DNA from: Streptomyces anulatus
Lineage (GTDB): Bacteria; Actinomycetota; Actinomycetes; Streptomycetales; Streptomycetaceae
Direction of reading: 5' to 3'
Length of the DNA: 64,000 nt
NCBI RefSeq assembly: GCF_000721175.1
Contig: NZ_JOEZ01000030.1
Span: 62,001 to 126,000 of the forward strand
In this document: piece after piece, positions 31,250-39,605 of the stretch
How positions within the stretch are numbered: the first letter of the stretch is position 1
How the letters are laid out: each line of letters begins with the position of its first letter
Position numbers and translations under genes: made by a program
Notes under the pieces: generated by a model
The model's database searches: none
Told to the model about the DNA's origin: nothing
The model's input: only the letters and a program-made list of their open reading frames with translations

Positions 31250-31831
31250 ATGACGATCAACCTCACCAAGGGCCAGCAGGTCAGCCTCACCAAGTCCGGC
31301 GGCGGCGAACTCGGCGTCGTACGGATGGGTCTGGGCTGGAAGTCCGCTCCCCGTAAGGGATTTCTGGCGCGGCTGACCGCCCGCGAGATCGACCTGGACG
31401 CCTCGGCGGTGCTCTTCGCGGGCCCGGACCCGCAGGACGTGGTCTTCTTCCAGCACCTGACCAGTGACGACGGTTCGGTCCAGCACACCGGGGACAACCG
31501 GGTCGGCGGGGCGGGCCAGGGTGGCGACGACGAGTCCATCGTCGTCGACCTGCGGCGCGTGCCGGTCCATGTGGACCAGATCGTCTTCACGGTGAACTCG
31601 TTCACCGGCCAGACCTTCGAGGAGGTCGAGGCGGCCTTCTGCCGTCTGGTCGACGAGAGCAACGGCCAGGAGCTGGCCCGGTACACGCTGACCGGCGGCG
31701 GGCGGCACACCGCCCAGATCATGGCCAAGGTCCAGCGGACCGGCTCGGGCTGGCAGATGACCGCGATCGGCGCGGCGGCGGACGGGCGGACCTTCCAGGA
31801 CCTCATGCCCGCGGTCGTGCAGCACCTCTAG
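31250..31831 (+). CDS. TerD-family stress protein, second copy
   Basis: A 193-residue TerD paralogue, 72 bp downstream of the first and probably in the same transcript. It starts MTINLTKGQQVSLTKSGGG and has an insert after GLGWK (SAPRKGFLARLTAREI) before the calcium-binding EIDLDASAVL. VVFFQHLTSDDGSVQHTGDN and DDESIVVDLRRVP follow. It is more like the TerD/TerZ branch with a basic loop than the first copy. The two proteins may work together. Confidence 0.93.
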   Translation: MTINLTKGQQVSLTKSGGGELGVVRMGLGWKSAPRKGFLARLTAREIDLDASAVLFAGPDPQDVVFFQHLTSDDGSVQHTGDNRVGGAGQGGDDESIVVDLRRVPVHVDQIVFTVNSFTGQTFEEVEAAFCRLVDESNGQELARYTLTGGGRHTAQIMAKVQRTGSGWQMTAIGAAADGRTFQDLMPAVVQHL

Positions 31832-31930
31832 GACGCCTCACCGGACAGCGGCGGGGGTGTCGTACGGGTCACGTGCGCACCCCCGCGGGCAGCCGTACGG
31901 ACCACCCACAGGTATGGACCGAGGAACAGC

Positions 31931-32689
31931 ATGGGCAGACCTTCCCGGCTCGGGGACGAGGACAGATCCGACTACGTGAGCGCACTCGACGAGGTGATCG
32001 GCTCCCCGGAGATCCGACAGCTGCTCGAACGCTCGGGAGTCCCCGGCGACCGGCTGCGCGTCCGGGGCCTGGCGGCCGTCGCGTACACCACCGCGGCCTC
32101 CGACGCCGAGTACCGGCGGTACGCGGCCCTGCGGCGGCAGGCGCGCGGCGCGCGACGGGACGCCGGGATGTCGCCGCTCTCCGGGCCGGGCGATCAGGAG
32201 CGGCCGGGTGCGGGGGTGCTGGCGGTCCTCGGGGTGCTGACGCCGGTGCTCGCCGCCGTGGCCGCGGCGACGTTCCTGCTCCTCGGGTACGGGCTGCGAC
32301 TCGCCGAGGCACTGCCCGACCTGGCGGGCACCCTGGTCGGCGTCGGCTGGCTCAGTCTGGTGGTCGCGGGAGCCACGGGCCTGGTCAGCGTCGTCGCCCT
32401 CTACCGCAAGGCGGCGAAGCAGCCGGCGGGCGGCACGGCATCCGGGCCCGACCGGTCCCCGGCTCTCGAAGACTCCCGTGAGGCCTGGCTCGCGGCGCTG
32501 CGCGACCGGGGGATCCGGCCGTTCCTCCTCCAGGAGCTCGCCGAGGCGGCGGTGCCCGCGCGGGGGCCGGGCGCGGGCCACGGCTCCCGTTTCAGCTCAC
32601 CGGCGTTCGCAGGACCTGACTACTCCGGTCCCGGCTTCGACGGCTCCGGCGGGCCCGTCCCGCGGCGGCCCGGACCAGCGCGGCCATGA
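31931..32689 (+). CDS. Hypothetical protein with two membrane helices
   Basis: A 252-residue protein. The N-terminal 90 residues are charged and helical (VSALDEVIGSPEIRQLLERS). Two hydrophobic segments follow at about 95-120 (LAVLGVLTPVLAAVAAATFL) and 135-160 (LAGTLVGVGWLSLVVAGATG). A charged tail with LEDSREAWLAALRDRGIRPF continues to a Gly/Pro-rich end. It follows the TerD genes and is likely in their operon. The last ~98 bp overlap the end of the convergent hydrolase gene. I do not recognise a named family. Confidence 0.6.
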   Translation: MGRPSRLGDEDRSDYVSALDEVIGSPEIRQLLERSGVPGDRLRVRGLAAVAYTTAASDAEYRRYAALRRQARGARRDAGMSPLSGPGDQERPGAGVLAVLGVLTPVLAAVAAATFLLLGYGLRLAEALPDLAGTLVGVGWLSLVVAGATGLVSVVALYRKAAKQPAGGTASGPDRSPALEDSREAWLAALRDRGIRPFLLQELAEAAVPARGPGAGHGSRFSSPAFAGPDYSGPGFDGSGGPVPRRPGPARP

Positions 32690-33341
32690 CCCGGGTGTCC
32701 TCGCCCATCTCCGGGTGCCACTGCACCCCGAGCACCAGGCTCCCGTGCCCGGGGAGCTCCAGGGCCTCCACCGTCCCGTCGGGTGCGTGCGCCGAGGCCA
32801 CCAGACCGGCGCCGAGGCGGTCGACCGCCTGGTGGTGGTAGGCGGGGACCACGGCGGTCTCCGGCACGGCGTCCGCGTACGCGGTACCGGGCACGGGGGT
32901 CACCGGGTGGCTGCCGAAGACGCCGGGGCCGCCGGTGTGGTCGTCCAGATGCTGGTGCAGGGTGCCGCCGAGGGCGACGTTCAACAGCTGCATGCCCCGG
33001 CAGATGCCGAGCAGGGGGACCTGCCGCGCGATCGCCGCGCGGATCAACGCCAGTTCCCAGGCGTCGCGTTCGCGGGCCGGGGGGCCGGTACGGGGGTCGG
33101 CGACCGCTCCGTACCGCGCCGGCTCCACGTCCGCTCCCCCGGCGATCACCAGCCCGTCCAGGGCGGCGACGGTGTCCCGGGCCGCGTCCGGCGCGTCGTC
33201 GGGCGGCAGCAGCACCGCGAGTCCGCCCGCCGCCCGGACGAGTCGGGGATAGCCGGCGGGCAGCAGCACCGCCGGCATCTCCCACACACCCCAGCGGGCC
33301 GGGTCCTGATAGGTGCTGATGCCGATGACGGGCCGGGGCAT
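32592..33341 (-). CDS. Gamma-glutamyl-gamma-aminobutyrate hydrolase-like class I amidotransferase (C26)
   Basis: A 249-residue protein. The catalytic nucleophile lies in LLGICRGMQLLNVALGG, with the His-Glu pair in QWHPEMGED. The N-terminus PVIGISTYQDP and LDGLVIAGGADVEPARYG are typical of PuuD-like gamma-glutamyl hydrolases. These release glutamate from gamma-glutamylated amine degradation products. It lies downstream of the permease gene on the same strand (93-bp spacer with a strong hairpin), opposite the glutamine synthetase homologue, so the set covers both putting on and removing the glutamyl group. Confidence 0.88.
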   Translation of the reverse strand: MPRPVIGISTYQDPARWGVWEMPAVLLPAGYPRLVRAAGGLAVLLPPDDAPDAARDTVAALDGLVIAGGADVEPARYGAVADPRTGPPARERDAWELALIRAAIARQVPLLGICRGMQLLNVALGGTLHQHLDDHTGGPGVFGSHPVTPVPGTAYADAVPETAVVPAYHHQAVDRLGAGLVASAHAPDGTVEALELPGHGSLVLGVQWHPEMGEDTRVMAALVRAAAGRARRSRRSRDRSSQVLRTPVS

Positions 33342-33390
33342 GGAACGTACTCCTTCGGGTCGGGGTGATCACGTGGTCGCTTTCAGGGGG

Positions 33391-33420
33391 CGGGCCCCCG
33401 CCTCCGGAGGCGGGGGCCCG
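33391..33420. terminator. 30-bp perfect palindrome between the permease and hydrolase genes
   Basis: The arms CGGGCCCCCGCCTCC and GGAGGCGGGGGCCCG are perfectly complementary over 15 bp with no loop bases. It follows the permease stop by 14 bp and precedes the hydrolase start by 50 bp, so it would end or reduce transcription between them. Confidence 0.6.
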
Positions 33421-33434
33421 TCGCCCGGGCGGGC

Positions 33435-34904
33435 TCAGTCGCGGGCGAGTTCGGCCTCGGCCTCCGCCAGCGCGGCGAACTCCTCCTCCGGGGCTCCCGC
33501 GACCAGCCGGTGGCGGCTGTAGAAGGCGAAGTAGGCCAGCGCGACCGCGTACACGCCGAGCGCGATGAACGCCGCGTCGCGGTCCACCAGGAAGGTCGCC
33601 ACCAGAGCCGAGCATGCCAGAACGAACGCCACGGACGAGGTGAGCGCGCCGCCGGGGGTGCGGTAGGCGCGCGGCAGCTCCGGTTCGCGGCGGCGCAGCA
33701 CCATGTGGGAGAGCGCCATGAGGGCGTAGCTGATCGTGGCGCCGAAGACGGCGACGTTCAGCATCCGGCCGCCGTTGCCGCTCCAGGCGGCGAGCGTGAA
33801 CCCGATGACGCCGGGGATCAGCAGGCCCAGGTAGGGGGACTTGCGGCGGTTGGTCAGCGACAGGAAGCGTGGCAGGTAGCCGGCCCTGGAGAGGGCGAAC
33901 AGCTGACGGGATCCGGCGAAGATCAGGGAGAAGAAGGACGCCACCAGTCCGGCGAGGCCCGCGTAGTTGACGAAGCGGCTCAGGGCGGTCGGCTCGCCGG
34001 TGCCCTGCAGGGCCACCACGAGCGGGTTCCCGGCCTCCTTGATGGCGTTGGCGCCCTGGGCGCCGGTGGCGGAGACGAAGGTGATGAGGGCCAGGAAGAC
34101 CAGTACGGCGAGCGAGATGGCCAGGGCCTTCGGCATCGAGCGGATGGGGTCCTTGGCCTCTTCGGCGGCGAGCGGCACTCCCTCCACCCCGAGGAAGAAC
34201 CACATGCCGAACGGGAAGGCGGCCCAGATGCCCAGAAGTCCGTACGGCAGCCAGGAGTTGGAGCCGAAGGCGGTGGTGTCCACCGGGATGTCGTCGAGGT
34301 GGCCCGCGTCGAACTCGGTGAACGCGCCGACGGCGAAGATCAGCAGCGCGGCCACCGCGATGGCGGTCACCACCAGGCTGAAGCGGAGTGCCTCGCCGAC
34401 TCCCCAGAGGTGGATGCCGATGAAGATCGCGAAGCAGGCGAGGTAGACGGGCCAGTCGGAGGTGAGGCCGAACAGGCCGAGCGATTCCACGTAGTCGCCG
34501 ATGAACAGGGAGATGGCGGCGGGGGCGAGGATGTACTCGATGAGGATGGCCGTACCGGTCAGGAAGCCGCCCCAGGTGCCGAGCGCCCGCCGGGCGAAGC
34601 CGTAACCGCCGCCCGCCGTGGGCAGGATGGCGGAGAGTTCGGCCAGCGCGAAGACGAGACACGCGTACATGACGCCCATCAGGACCATGGCCGCGGCGAG
34701 TCCGCCGAATCCGCCCTTGGACAGGCCGATGTTCCAGCCGGAGAAGTCGCCGGAGACGACGTAGGCGACGCCGAGCCCGGTCAGCAGGAGCCAGCCGGCG
34801 CTGCCCCGGCGCAGGGTCCGGCGGTGAAGGTACGCGTCCGTGCCGGACGTCCCCGGGCCTGCGCCCCCGGGCGGTCCGGCGGGTGTTTCGGTTCCCTGAG
34901 CCAT
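33435..34904 (-). CDS. APC-family permease, ethanolamine/amino acid type
   Basis: A 489-residue transporter with about 12 hydrophobic helices. The first, GWLLLTGLGVAYVVSGDFSG with WNIGLSKGGFGG, and the motif LAELSAILPTAGGGYGFARR are typical of the EAT (ethanolamine) branch of the APC superfamily; EGVPLAAEEAKDP is conserved in the middle. It should import ethanolamine or a similar amine. ATG 34904 has GGGAG upstream; the frame extends far beyond without homology. The neighbours, a GlnA4-like enzyme and aldehyde dehydrogenase, support amine uptake. Confidence 0.85.
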   Translation of the reverse strand: MAQGTETPAGPPGGAGPGTSGTDAYLHRRTLRRGSAGWLLLTGLGVAYVVSGDFSGWNIGLSKGGFGGLAAAMVLMGVMYACLVFALAELSAILPTAGGGYGFARRALGTWGGFLTGTAILIEYILAPAAISLFIGDYVESLGLFGLTSDWPVYLACFAIFIGIHLWGVGEALRFSLVVTAIAVAALLIFAVGAFTEFDAGHLDDIPVDTTAFGSNSWLPYGLLGIWAAFPFGMWFFLGVEGVPLAAEEAKDPIRSMPKALAISLAVLVFLALITFVSATGAQGANAIKEAGNPLVVALQGTGEPTALSRFVNYAGLAGLVASFFSLIFAGSRQLFALSRAGYLPRFLSLTNRRKSPYLGLLIPGVIGFTLAAWSGNGGRMLNVAVFGATISYALMALSHMVLRRREPELPRAYRTPGGALTSSVAFVLACSALVATFLVDRDAAFIALGVYAVALAYFAFYSRHRLVAGAPEEEFAALAEAEAELARD

Positions 34905-35074
34905 GAGCGCTCCCGATGTCTGTCGACTCCGCCGACGGGAGTCGATGGCACTGCGTCGGTCAAAGGTTCGTCGGCACACCTTTGTGGAACGTGGGGGCGA
35001 ATGGCAAGGGCCGTGCGTTGAAGAGTGGTTACGGATTCGACTCCGCGCCGCTCGCCGCTCAAGCGCGCCGGGGC

Positions 35075-35854
35075 TCAGGCGAGGAAGCCGCGCAGCAGCG
35101 CCGCCGTGCCGCCGCAGTGCTCGCGCATCATCTCGCGCGCCGCGTCCGCGTCCCGGTCGAGCACCGCCTCGACGACGGCCGCGTGCTGCCGCTGGGAGTG
35201 CTCCAGGTTGCGCACCAGCAGCGGGATGCAGTCCAGCAGTTCGTTGAGGGTGGCCCGGACCGCGGCGTACTGGGCGGCGAGCGTACGAGAGCCGGAGAGT
35301 TCGGCGAGCGTGAGGTGGAGCAGGGTGTCCTGGCGGCGGTAGTCCTCCAGCCGGGCGCCCTGCGTCGCGTCGAGCGCGACCCGCAGCCGGGTCTCGCCGT
35401 CCGCCGGGAGCCGCTCGGCGCACAGGCCCGCCGCCCCGGCCTCCAGCACCTCGCGGAAGCGCAGGGTGTCCTCCACGTCGACGGCGGCGATGCGGCGGCG
35501 CAGTTCGTCGCCGCCGCCGGGGGCGGCGGTGCGCGGCAGGACGAACGTTCCTCCGTAGCGGCCGCGGCGGCTCTCGACCATGCCCTGGTCCTGGAGGACC
35601 TTGAGGACCTCGCGCAGGGTCACCCGGCTGATCCTCAGGTGCTGGGACAACTCGCGCTCGGACGGGAGGCGTTCACCCGGCGGGACCAGGCCGAGGCGCA
35701 GGAGCTGGAGGATCTGCTCCAGCGCCTCCTCGAAGCCGTTGCCCGCGCGGACCGGTCGCAGCACGGAGGCCGGCCGGGCGGCCGGCACGTCGCACCCCTC
35801 CCCCGCCGCCCCTACCGCCGGACGGGTGTCGTCCGCTCTTCTCCTCGTGACCAC
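35075..35854 (-). CDS. FadR-type GntR-family regulator
   Basis: A 259-residue regulator. The winged helix (LVPPGERLPSERELSQHLRI, SRVTLREVLKVLQDQGMVES and RRGRYGGTFV) lies at about residues 45-105. The C-terminal FCD domain (VEDTLRFREVLEAGAAGLCA, LLHLTLAELSGS, HAAVVEAVLDRDADAAREMM) binds the effector through a metal. It is divergent from the glutamine synthetase homologue and upstream of the permease, so it most likely controls both, with the amine or its glutamylated product as effector. Confidence 0.9.
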   Translation of the reverse strand: MVTRRRADDTRPAVGAAGEGCDVPAARPASVLRPVRAGNGFEEALEQILQLLRLGLVPPGERLPSERELSQHLRISRVTLREVLKVLQDQGMVESRRGRYGGTFVLPRTAAPGGGDELRRRIAAVDVEDTLRFREVLEAGAAGLCAERLPADGETRLRVALDATQGARLEDYRRQDTLLHLTLAELSGSRTLAAQYAAVRATLNELLDCIPLLVRNLEHSQRQHAAVVEAVLDRDADAAREMMREHCGGTAALLRGFLA

Positions 35855-35878
35855 TGGCGGATCCCCTTCCCAAGCAAT

Positions 35879-35894
35879 GGTTCTCTGTCATACC
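35879..35894. promoter_or_regulatory. Possible GntR-regulator site upstream of the glutamine synthetase homologue
   Basis: GGTTCTCTGTCATACC has GGT and ACC half sites around ten bases, 34 bp before the glutamine synthetase-like gene and 25 bp before the regulator gene. It is the only symmetric element in the 73-bp divergent spacer. The symmetry is short. Confidence 0.3.
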
Positions 35895-35927
35895 TTATGC
35901 CTCCCGGTTCACCCAAGGAGGCATCCC

Positions 35928-37292
35928 GTGGCAGACCGCACACCCCCGCTCGGCGTCGACGAGCTCCGCTCACGTGTCGCGGACGGGTCGATAGACACCG
36001 TGGTGCTGGCCTTCCCGGACATGCAGGGCCGGCTTCAGGGGAAGCGGTTCGCGGCCGGGTTCTTCCTCGACGAGGTGCTGGAGCACGGTACCGAGGGCTG
36101 CAACTACCTCCTGGCCGTGGACACCGAGATGCGGACCGTCGACGGCTACGCGATGTCCTCGTGGGAGAACGGCTACGGCGACTTCGGCATGGTCCCGGAT
36201 GCCGCGACCCTGCGCCCCGTCCCCTGGCACGAGGGGACGGCTCTGCTGATCGCGGATCTCGCCTGGCACGACGGCAGTCCGGTGGTGGCCGCGCCGCGTC
36301 AGATCCTGCGCCGCCAGCTCGACCGGCTGGCGGAGCTCGGCTGCACCGCGCAGGTCGGCACGGAACTGGAGTTCATCGTCTTCCGGGACAGTTACGAGGA
36401 GGCCTGGGACCGCGACTACCGCGGGCTGACCCCGGCCAACCAGTACAACATCGACTACTCGATCCTCGGCACGGGGCGCATCGAGCCGCTGCTGCGCCGG
36501 ATCCGCAACGAGATGCAGGAGGCCGGGCTGACCGTCGAGTCCGCCAAGGGCGAGTGCAACCCCGGTCAGCACGAGATCGTCTTCCGCTACGACGAGGCGC
36601 TCACCACCTGCGACCAGCACGCCGTCTACAAGACGGGCGCCAAGGAGATCGCGGCCCAGGAGGGCGTCTCGCTGACCTTCATGGCCAAGTACGACGAGCG
36701 CGAGGGCAACTCCTGCCACATCCACCTCTCGTTGACCGACGAGGGGGGCGAGAACCTGATGGCGGGCGAGGGCCCGGACGGCATGTCCGAGCTGATGCGG
36801 CACTTCCTGGCCGGTCAGCTCGCCGCGCTGCGGGACTTCTCCCTCCTCTACGCGCCCACCATCAACTCCTACAAACGCTTCCAGCCAGGCTCCTTCGCTC
36901 CCACCGCCGTCGCCTGGGGCGTCGACAACCGCACCTGCGCCCTGCGGGTCGTCGGCCACGGGCGCTCGATGCGCTTCGAGAACCGGTTGCCCGGCGGGGA
37001 CGTCAACCCGCACCTGGCCGTCGCCGGTCTGGTCGCCGCCGGACTGTACGGGGTCGAGCACCGGCTGCCGCTGCCCGAGGCCTGTACGGGCAACGCGTAC
37101 ACCGGGGACTACGACCAGGTGCCGACGACGCTGCGCGAGGCGGCCGAGCTGTGGGAGGCCAGCCCCATCGCCAAGGAGGCCTTCGGCGAGGAGGTCGTCG
37201 CGCACTACCTGAACATGGCCCGAGTCGAACTGACCGCGTACGACTCCGCGGTGACCGACTGGGAGCTGCGCCGCTCCTTCGAACGCCTCTGA
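35928..37292 (+). CDS. glnA4: Glutamine synthetase-like gamma-glutamyl amine ligase (GlnA4-like)
   Basis: A 454-residue member of the glutamine synthetase fold. Active-site segments are VGTELEFIVF, SAKGECNPGQHEIVFRYDEA (metal and glutamate ligands), SCHIHLSL (ATP/metal His), NSYKRFQPGSFAPT and MRFENRLPGGDVNPHLAVAG. The sequence is of the type that joins glutamate to amines rather than to ammonia; in Streptomyces coelicolor GlnA4 glutamylates ethanolamine. The neighbours (permease, aldehyde dehydrogenase, C26 hydrolase) fit such a pathway. AAGGAGG precedes the GTG. Whether the substrate is ethanolamine or a polyamine cannot be settled by eye. Confidence 0.85.
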   Translation: MADRTPPLGVDELRSRVADGSIDTVVLAFPDMQGRLQGKRFAAGFFLDEVLEHGTEGCNYLLAVDTEMRTVDGYAMSSWENGYGDFGMVPDAATLRPVPWHEGTALLIADLAWHDGSPVVAAPRQILRRQLDRLAELGCTAQVGTELEFIVFRDSYEEAWDRDYRGLTPANQYNIDYSILGTGRIEPLLRRIRNEMQEAGLTVESAKGECNPGQHEIVFRYDEALTTCDQHAVYKTGAKEIAAQEGVSLTFMAKYDEREGNSCHIHLSLTDEGGENLMAGEGPDGMSELMRHFLAGQLAALRDFSLLYAPTINSYKRFQPGSFAPTAVAWGVDNRTCALRVVGHGRSMRFENRLPGGDVNPHLAVAGLVAAGLYGVEHRLPLPEACTGNAYTGDYDQVPTTLREAAELWEASPIAKEAFGEEVVAHYLNMARVELTAYDSAVTDWELRRSFERL

Positions 37293-37343
37293 CAGCCAGA
37301 ACACCTCCGCACCACCACCACCTTCCGTGATCGGGGTCCGTAC

Positions 37344-38726
37344 GTGTCACAACCCGCCCTGGACGTCCTGAACCCGGCGACCGCCGAGGTCGTCGCCACC
37401 GTGCCCGCCGCCTCCGCCGCCGATGTGGACGCCGCCGTCACCCGCGCCGCCGCGGCCCAGCGGCCCTGGGCGGCCGCCGCGCCCGCCGACCGGGCCCGTC
37501 TGCTGCGCCGCTTCGCCGTCGTCGTCGACGAACACATCGAGGAACTGGCCCGGTTGGAGGTCCGCGAGGCCGGCCACACCATCGGCAACGCCCGGTGGGA
37601 GGCGGGCAACGTACGCGATCTCCTCGACTACAGCGCGGGCGGGGCCGAACGGCTCCTGGGCCGGCAGATCCCGGTGGCGGGCGGCATCGACTTCACCATC
37701 CTGGAGCCGCTGGGCGTCGTCGGCGTCATCGCCCCGTGGAACTTCCCGATGCCGATCGCCGCCTGGGGTCTCGCCCCGGCCCTCGCGGCGGGCAACGCCG
37801 TCCTCCTCAAGCCCGCCGAGACGACCCCGCTGACCGCCCTCCGACTGGCCGAACTCGCCCTGCGGGCAGGCCTTCCCGACGGGCTGTTCCAGGTGCTGCC
37901 CGGCGAGGGGCCGGTGGCCGGAAGCGCCCTGGTCGAGCATCCGGGCGTCGCGAAGATCGTGTTCACCGGCTCCACCCGGACCGGCAAGCACATCATGACC
38001 CGCTGCGCCGAGCGCGTGAAGCGGCTCACCCTGGAGCTGGGTGGCAAGAGCCCCAACGTCGTCTTCGCCGACGCCGATGTGGAGGCCGCGGCGGCGGCCG
38101 CCCCGATGTCCTTCCTGGACAACGCCGGCCAGGACTGCTGTGCCCGCACCCGCATCCTGGTCGAGCGGTCCGTGTACGACCGCTTCCTCGACCTGCTCGT
38201 CCCGGCCGTGTCCGCCGTCGTGGTGGGCGACCCGAACGACGAGAAGACGCAGATGGGGCCGCTGATCTCGGCCGTCCAGCGGGACCGGGTCCGAGGGCTC
38301 GTCGACGGCGGCCGGGGAGCCGACGGTGTACGGACCATCCTCGGAACGGCCCCCGAGGGCCCCGGGTTCTGGTATCCGCCGACCGTCCTCACCGGGGTCT
38401 CGCCCGATGCGCCGGTGGCCGTGGAGGAGGTCTTCGGGCCGGTCGCGGTGGTCGTGCCGTTCGAGGACGAGGAGGACGCGCTGCGCCTCGCGAACGCCAC
38501 CGACTACGGGCTCGCCGGCTCGGTCTGGACCCGGGACGTCGGCCGCGCGCTGCGCCTCGGGCAGGGGCTGCGGGCGGGCAACCTCTCCGTCAACTCGCAT
38601 TCCAGCGTGCGCTATTCGACCCCCTTCGGCGGCTACAAGCAGTCGGGCCTGGGCCGCGAGCTCGGCCCGGACGCCCTGGCCGCCTTCACCGAGACCAAGA
38701 ACGTCTTCATCAGCACGGAGGCCTGA
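37344..38726 (+). CDS. NAD(P)-dependent aldehyde dehydrogenase
   Basis: A 460-residue enzyme. The nucleotide-binding [21 protein letters not shown] (catalytic Glu) and the catalytic cysteine in [15 protein letters not shown], with [13 protein letters not shown] and the C-terminal [15 protein letters not shown], are all present. It would oxidise the aldehyde formed from a gamma-glutamylated amine. It starts 51 bp after the glutamine synthetase-like gene and ends 5 bp before the SDR gene; the three probably form one operon. Confidence 0.93.
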   Translation: MSQPALDVLNPATAEVVATVPAASAADVDAAVTRAAAAQRPWAAAAPADRARLLRRFAVVVDEHIEELARLEVREAGHTIGNARWEAGNVRDLLDYSAGGAERLLGRQIPVAGGIDFTILEPLGVVGVIAPWNFPMPIAAWGLAPALAAGNAVLLKPAETTPLTALRLAELALRAGLPDGLFQVLPGEGPVAGSALVEHPGVAKIVFTGSTRTGKHIMTRCAERVKRLTLELGGKSPNVVFADADVEAAAAAAPMSFLDNAGQDCCARTRILVERSVYDRFLDLLVPAVSAVVVGDPNDEKTQMGPLISAVQRDRVRGLVDGGRGADGVRTILGTAPEGPGFWYPPTVLTGVSPDAPVAVEEVFGPVAVVVPFEDEEDALRLANATDYGLAGSVWTRDVGRALRLGQGLRAGNLSVNSHSSVRYSTPFGGYKQSGLGRELGPDALAAFTETKNVFISTEA

Positions 38727-38731
38727 GCACC

Positions 38732-39517
38732 ATGACCGACACTTCTTCCGTCTGCCGCCGCCTGGTCGGCCGCACCGCCGTCGTCACCGGAGCCGGCAGC
38801 GGCATCGGCCTGGCCACCGTGCGGCGGCTGACCGCCGAGGGCGCGCACGTCGTCTGCGCCGATGTGGACGAGGATCGCGGCAAGGCCGCCGCCGAGGAGG
38901 CCGCCGGGCTCTTCGTCCGTACCGACGTCACCGACGCCGAGCAGGTCGACGCCCTCTTCAAGGCCGCGTTCGACACCTACGGCTCGGTCGACATCGCGTT
39001 CAACAACGCGGGGATCTCGCCGCCCGACGACGACTCCATCCTGGACACCGGCCTGGAGGCGTGGCGGCGGGTGCAGGAGGTCAACCTGACCTCCGTGTTC
39101 CTCTGCTGCAAGGCGGCCATCCCCTATATGCGCGCGCAGGGCAAGGGCTCCATCATCAACACGGCCTCGTTCGTGGCCCGGATGGGCGCCGCCACCTCGC
39201 AGATCTCGTACACCGCGTCCAAGGGCGGAGTGCTGGCGATGTCGCGCGAGCTGGGGGTGCAGTTCGCGCGCGACGGCATCCGGGTCAACGCCCTGTGCCC
39301 CGGTCCGGTCAACACACCGCTGCTCCAGGAGCTGTTCGCCAAGGACCCGGAGCGGGCCGCCCGGCGTCTTGTGCACATCCCGGTCGGACGGTTCGCCGAG
39401 CCGACCGAGATCGCCGCCGCCGTCGCGTTCCTGGCTAGCGACGACTCCTCGTTCGTGAACGCCACGGACTTCCTGGTCGACGGCGGGATCGCGGGGGCGT
39501 ACGTCACCCCGGTCTGA
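38732..39517 (+). CDS. Short-chain dehydrogenase/reductase
   Basis: A 261-residue SDR. It shows the cofactor motif TGAGSGIG, NNAGIS, the catalytic Ser in NTASF, YTASKGG with Tyr and Lys, and GPVNTP after the active site. The Asp in CADVDEDRG suggests NAD preference. It likely oxidises the alcohol stage of the amine pathway, before the aldehyde dehydrogenase. Its ribosome site GGAGG lies in the end of the aldehyde dehydrogenase gene. Confidence 0.92.
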   Translation: MTDTSSVCRRLVGRTAVVTGAGSGIGLATVRRLTAEGAHVVCADVDEDRGKAAAEEAAGLFVRTDVTDAEQVDALFKAAFDTYGSVDIAFNNAGISPPDDDSILDTGLEAWRRVQEVNLTSVFLCCKAAIPYMRAQGKGSIINTASFVARMGAATSQISYTASKGGVLAMSRELGVQFARDGIRVNALCPGPVNTPLLQELFAKDPERAARRLVHIPVGRFAEPTEIAAAVAFLASDDSSFVNATDFLVDGGIAGAYVTPV

Positions 39518-39564
39518 TCCCGGCCCCGGCCCCGGCCCGATCCCGGCGGTCTCCTGCGGTCCCG

Positions 39565-39594
39565 GCGGCCGGACGTCATCGGACGTCCGGCCGC
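39565..39594. terminator. Bidirectional terminator between SDR and PucR genes
   Basis: GCGGCCGGACGTC and GACGTCCGGCCGC form a perfect 13-bp stem with an ATCG loop, between convergent genes. There is no T-tract, as usual here. Confidence 0.65.
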
Positions 39595-39605
39595 TCCGCC
39601 GTCGT

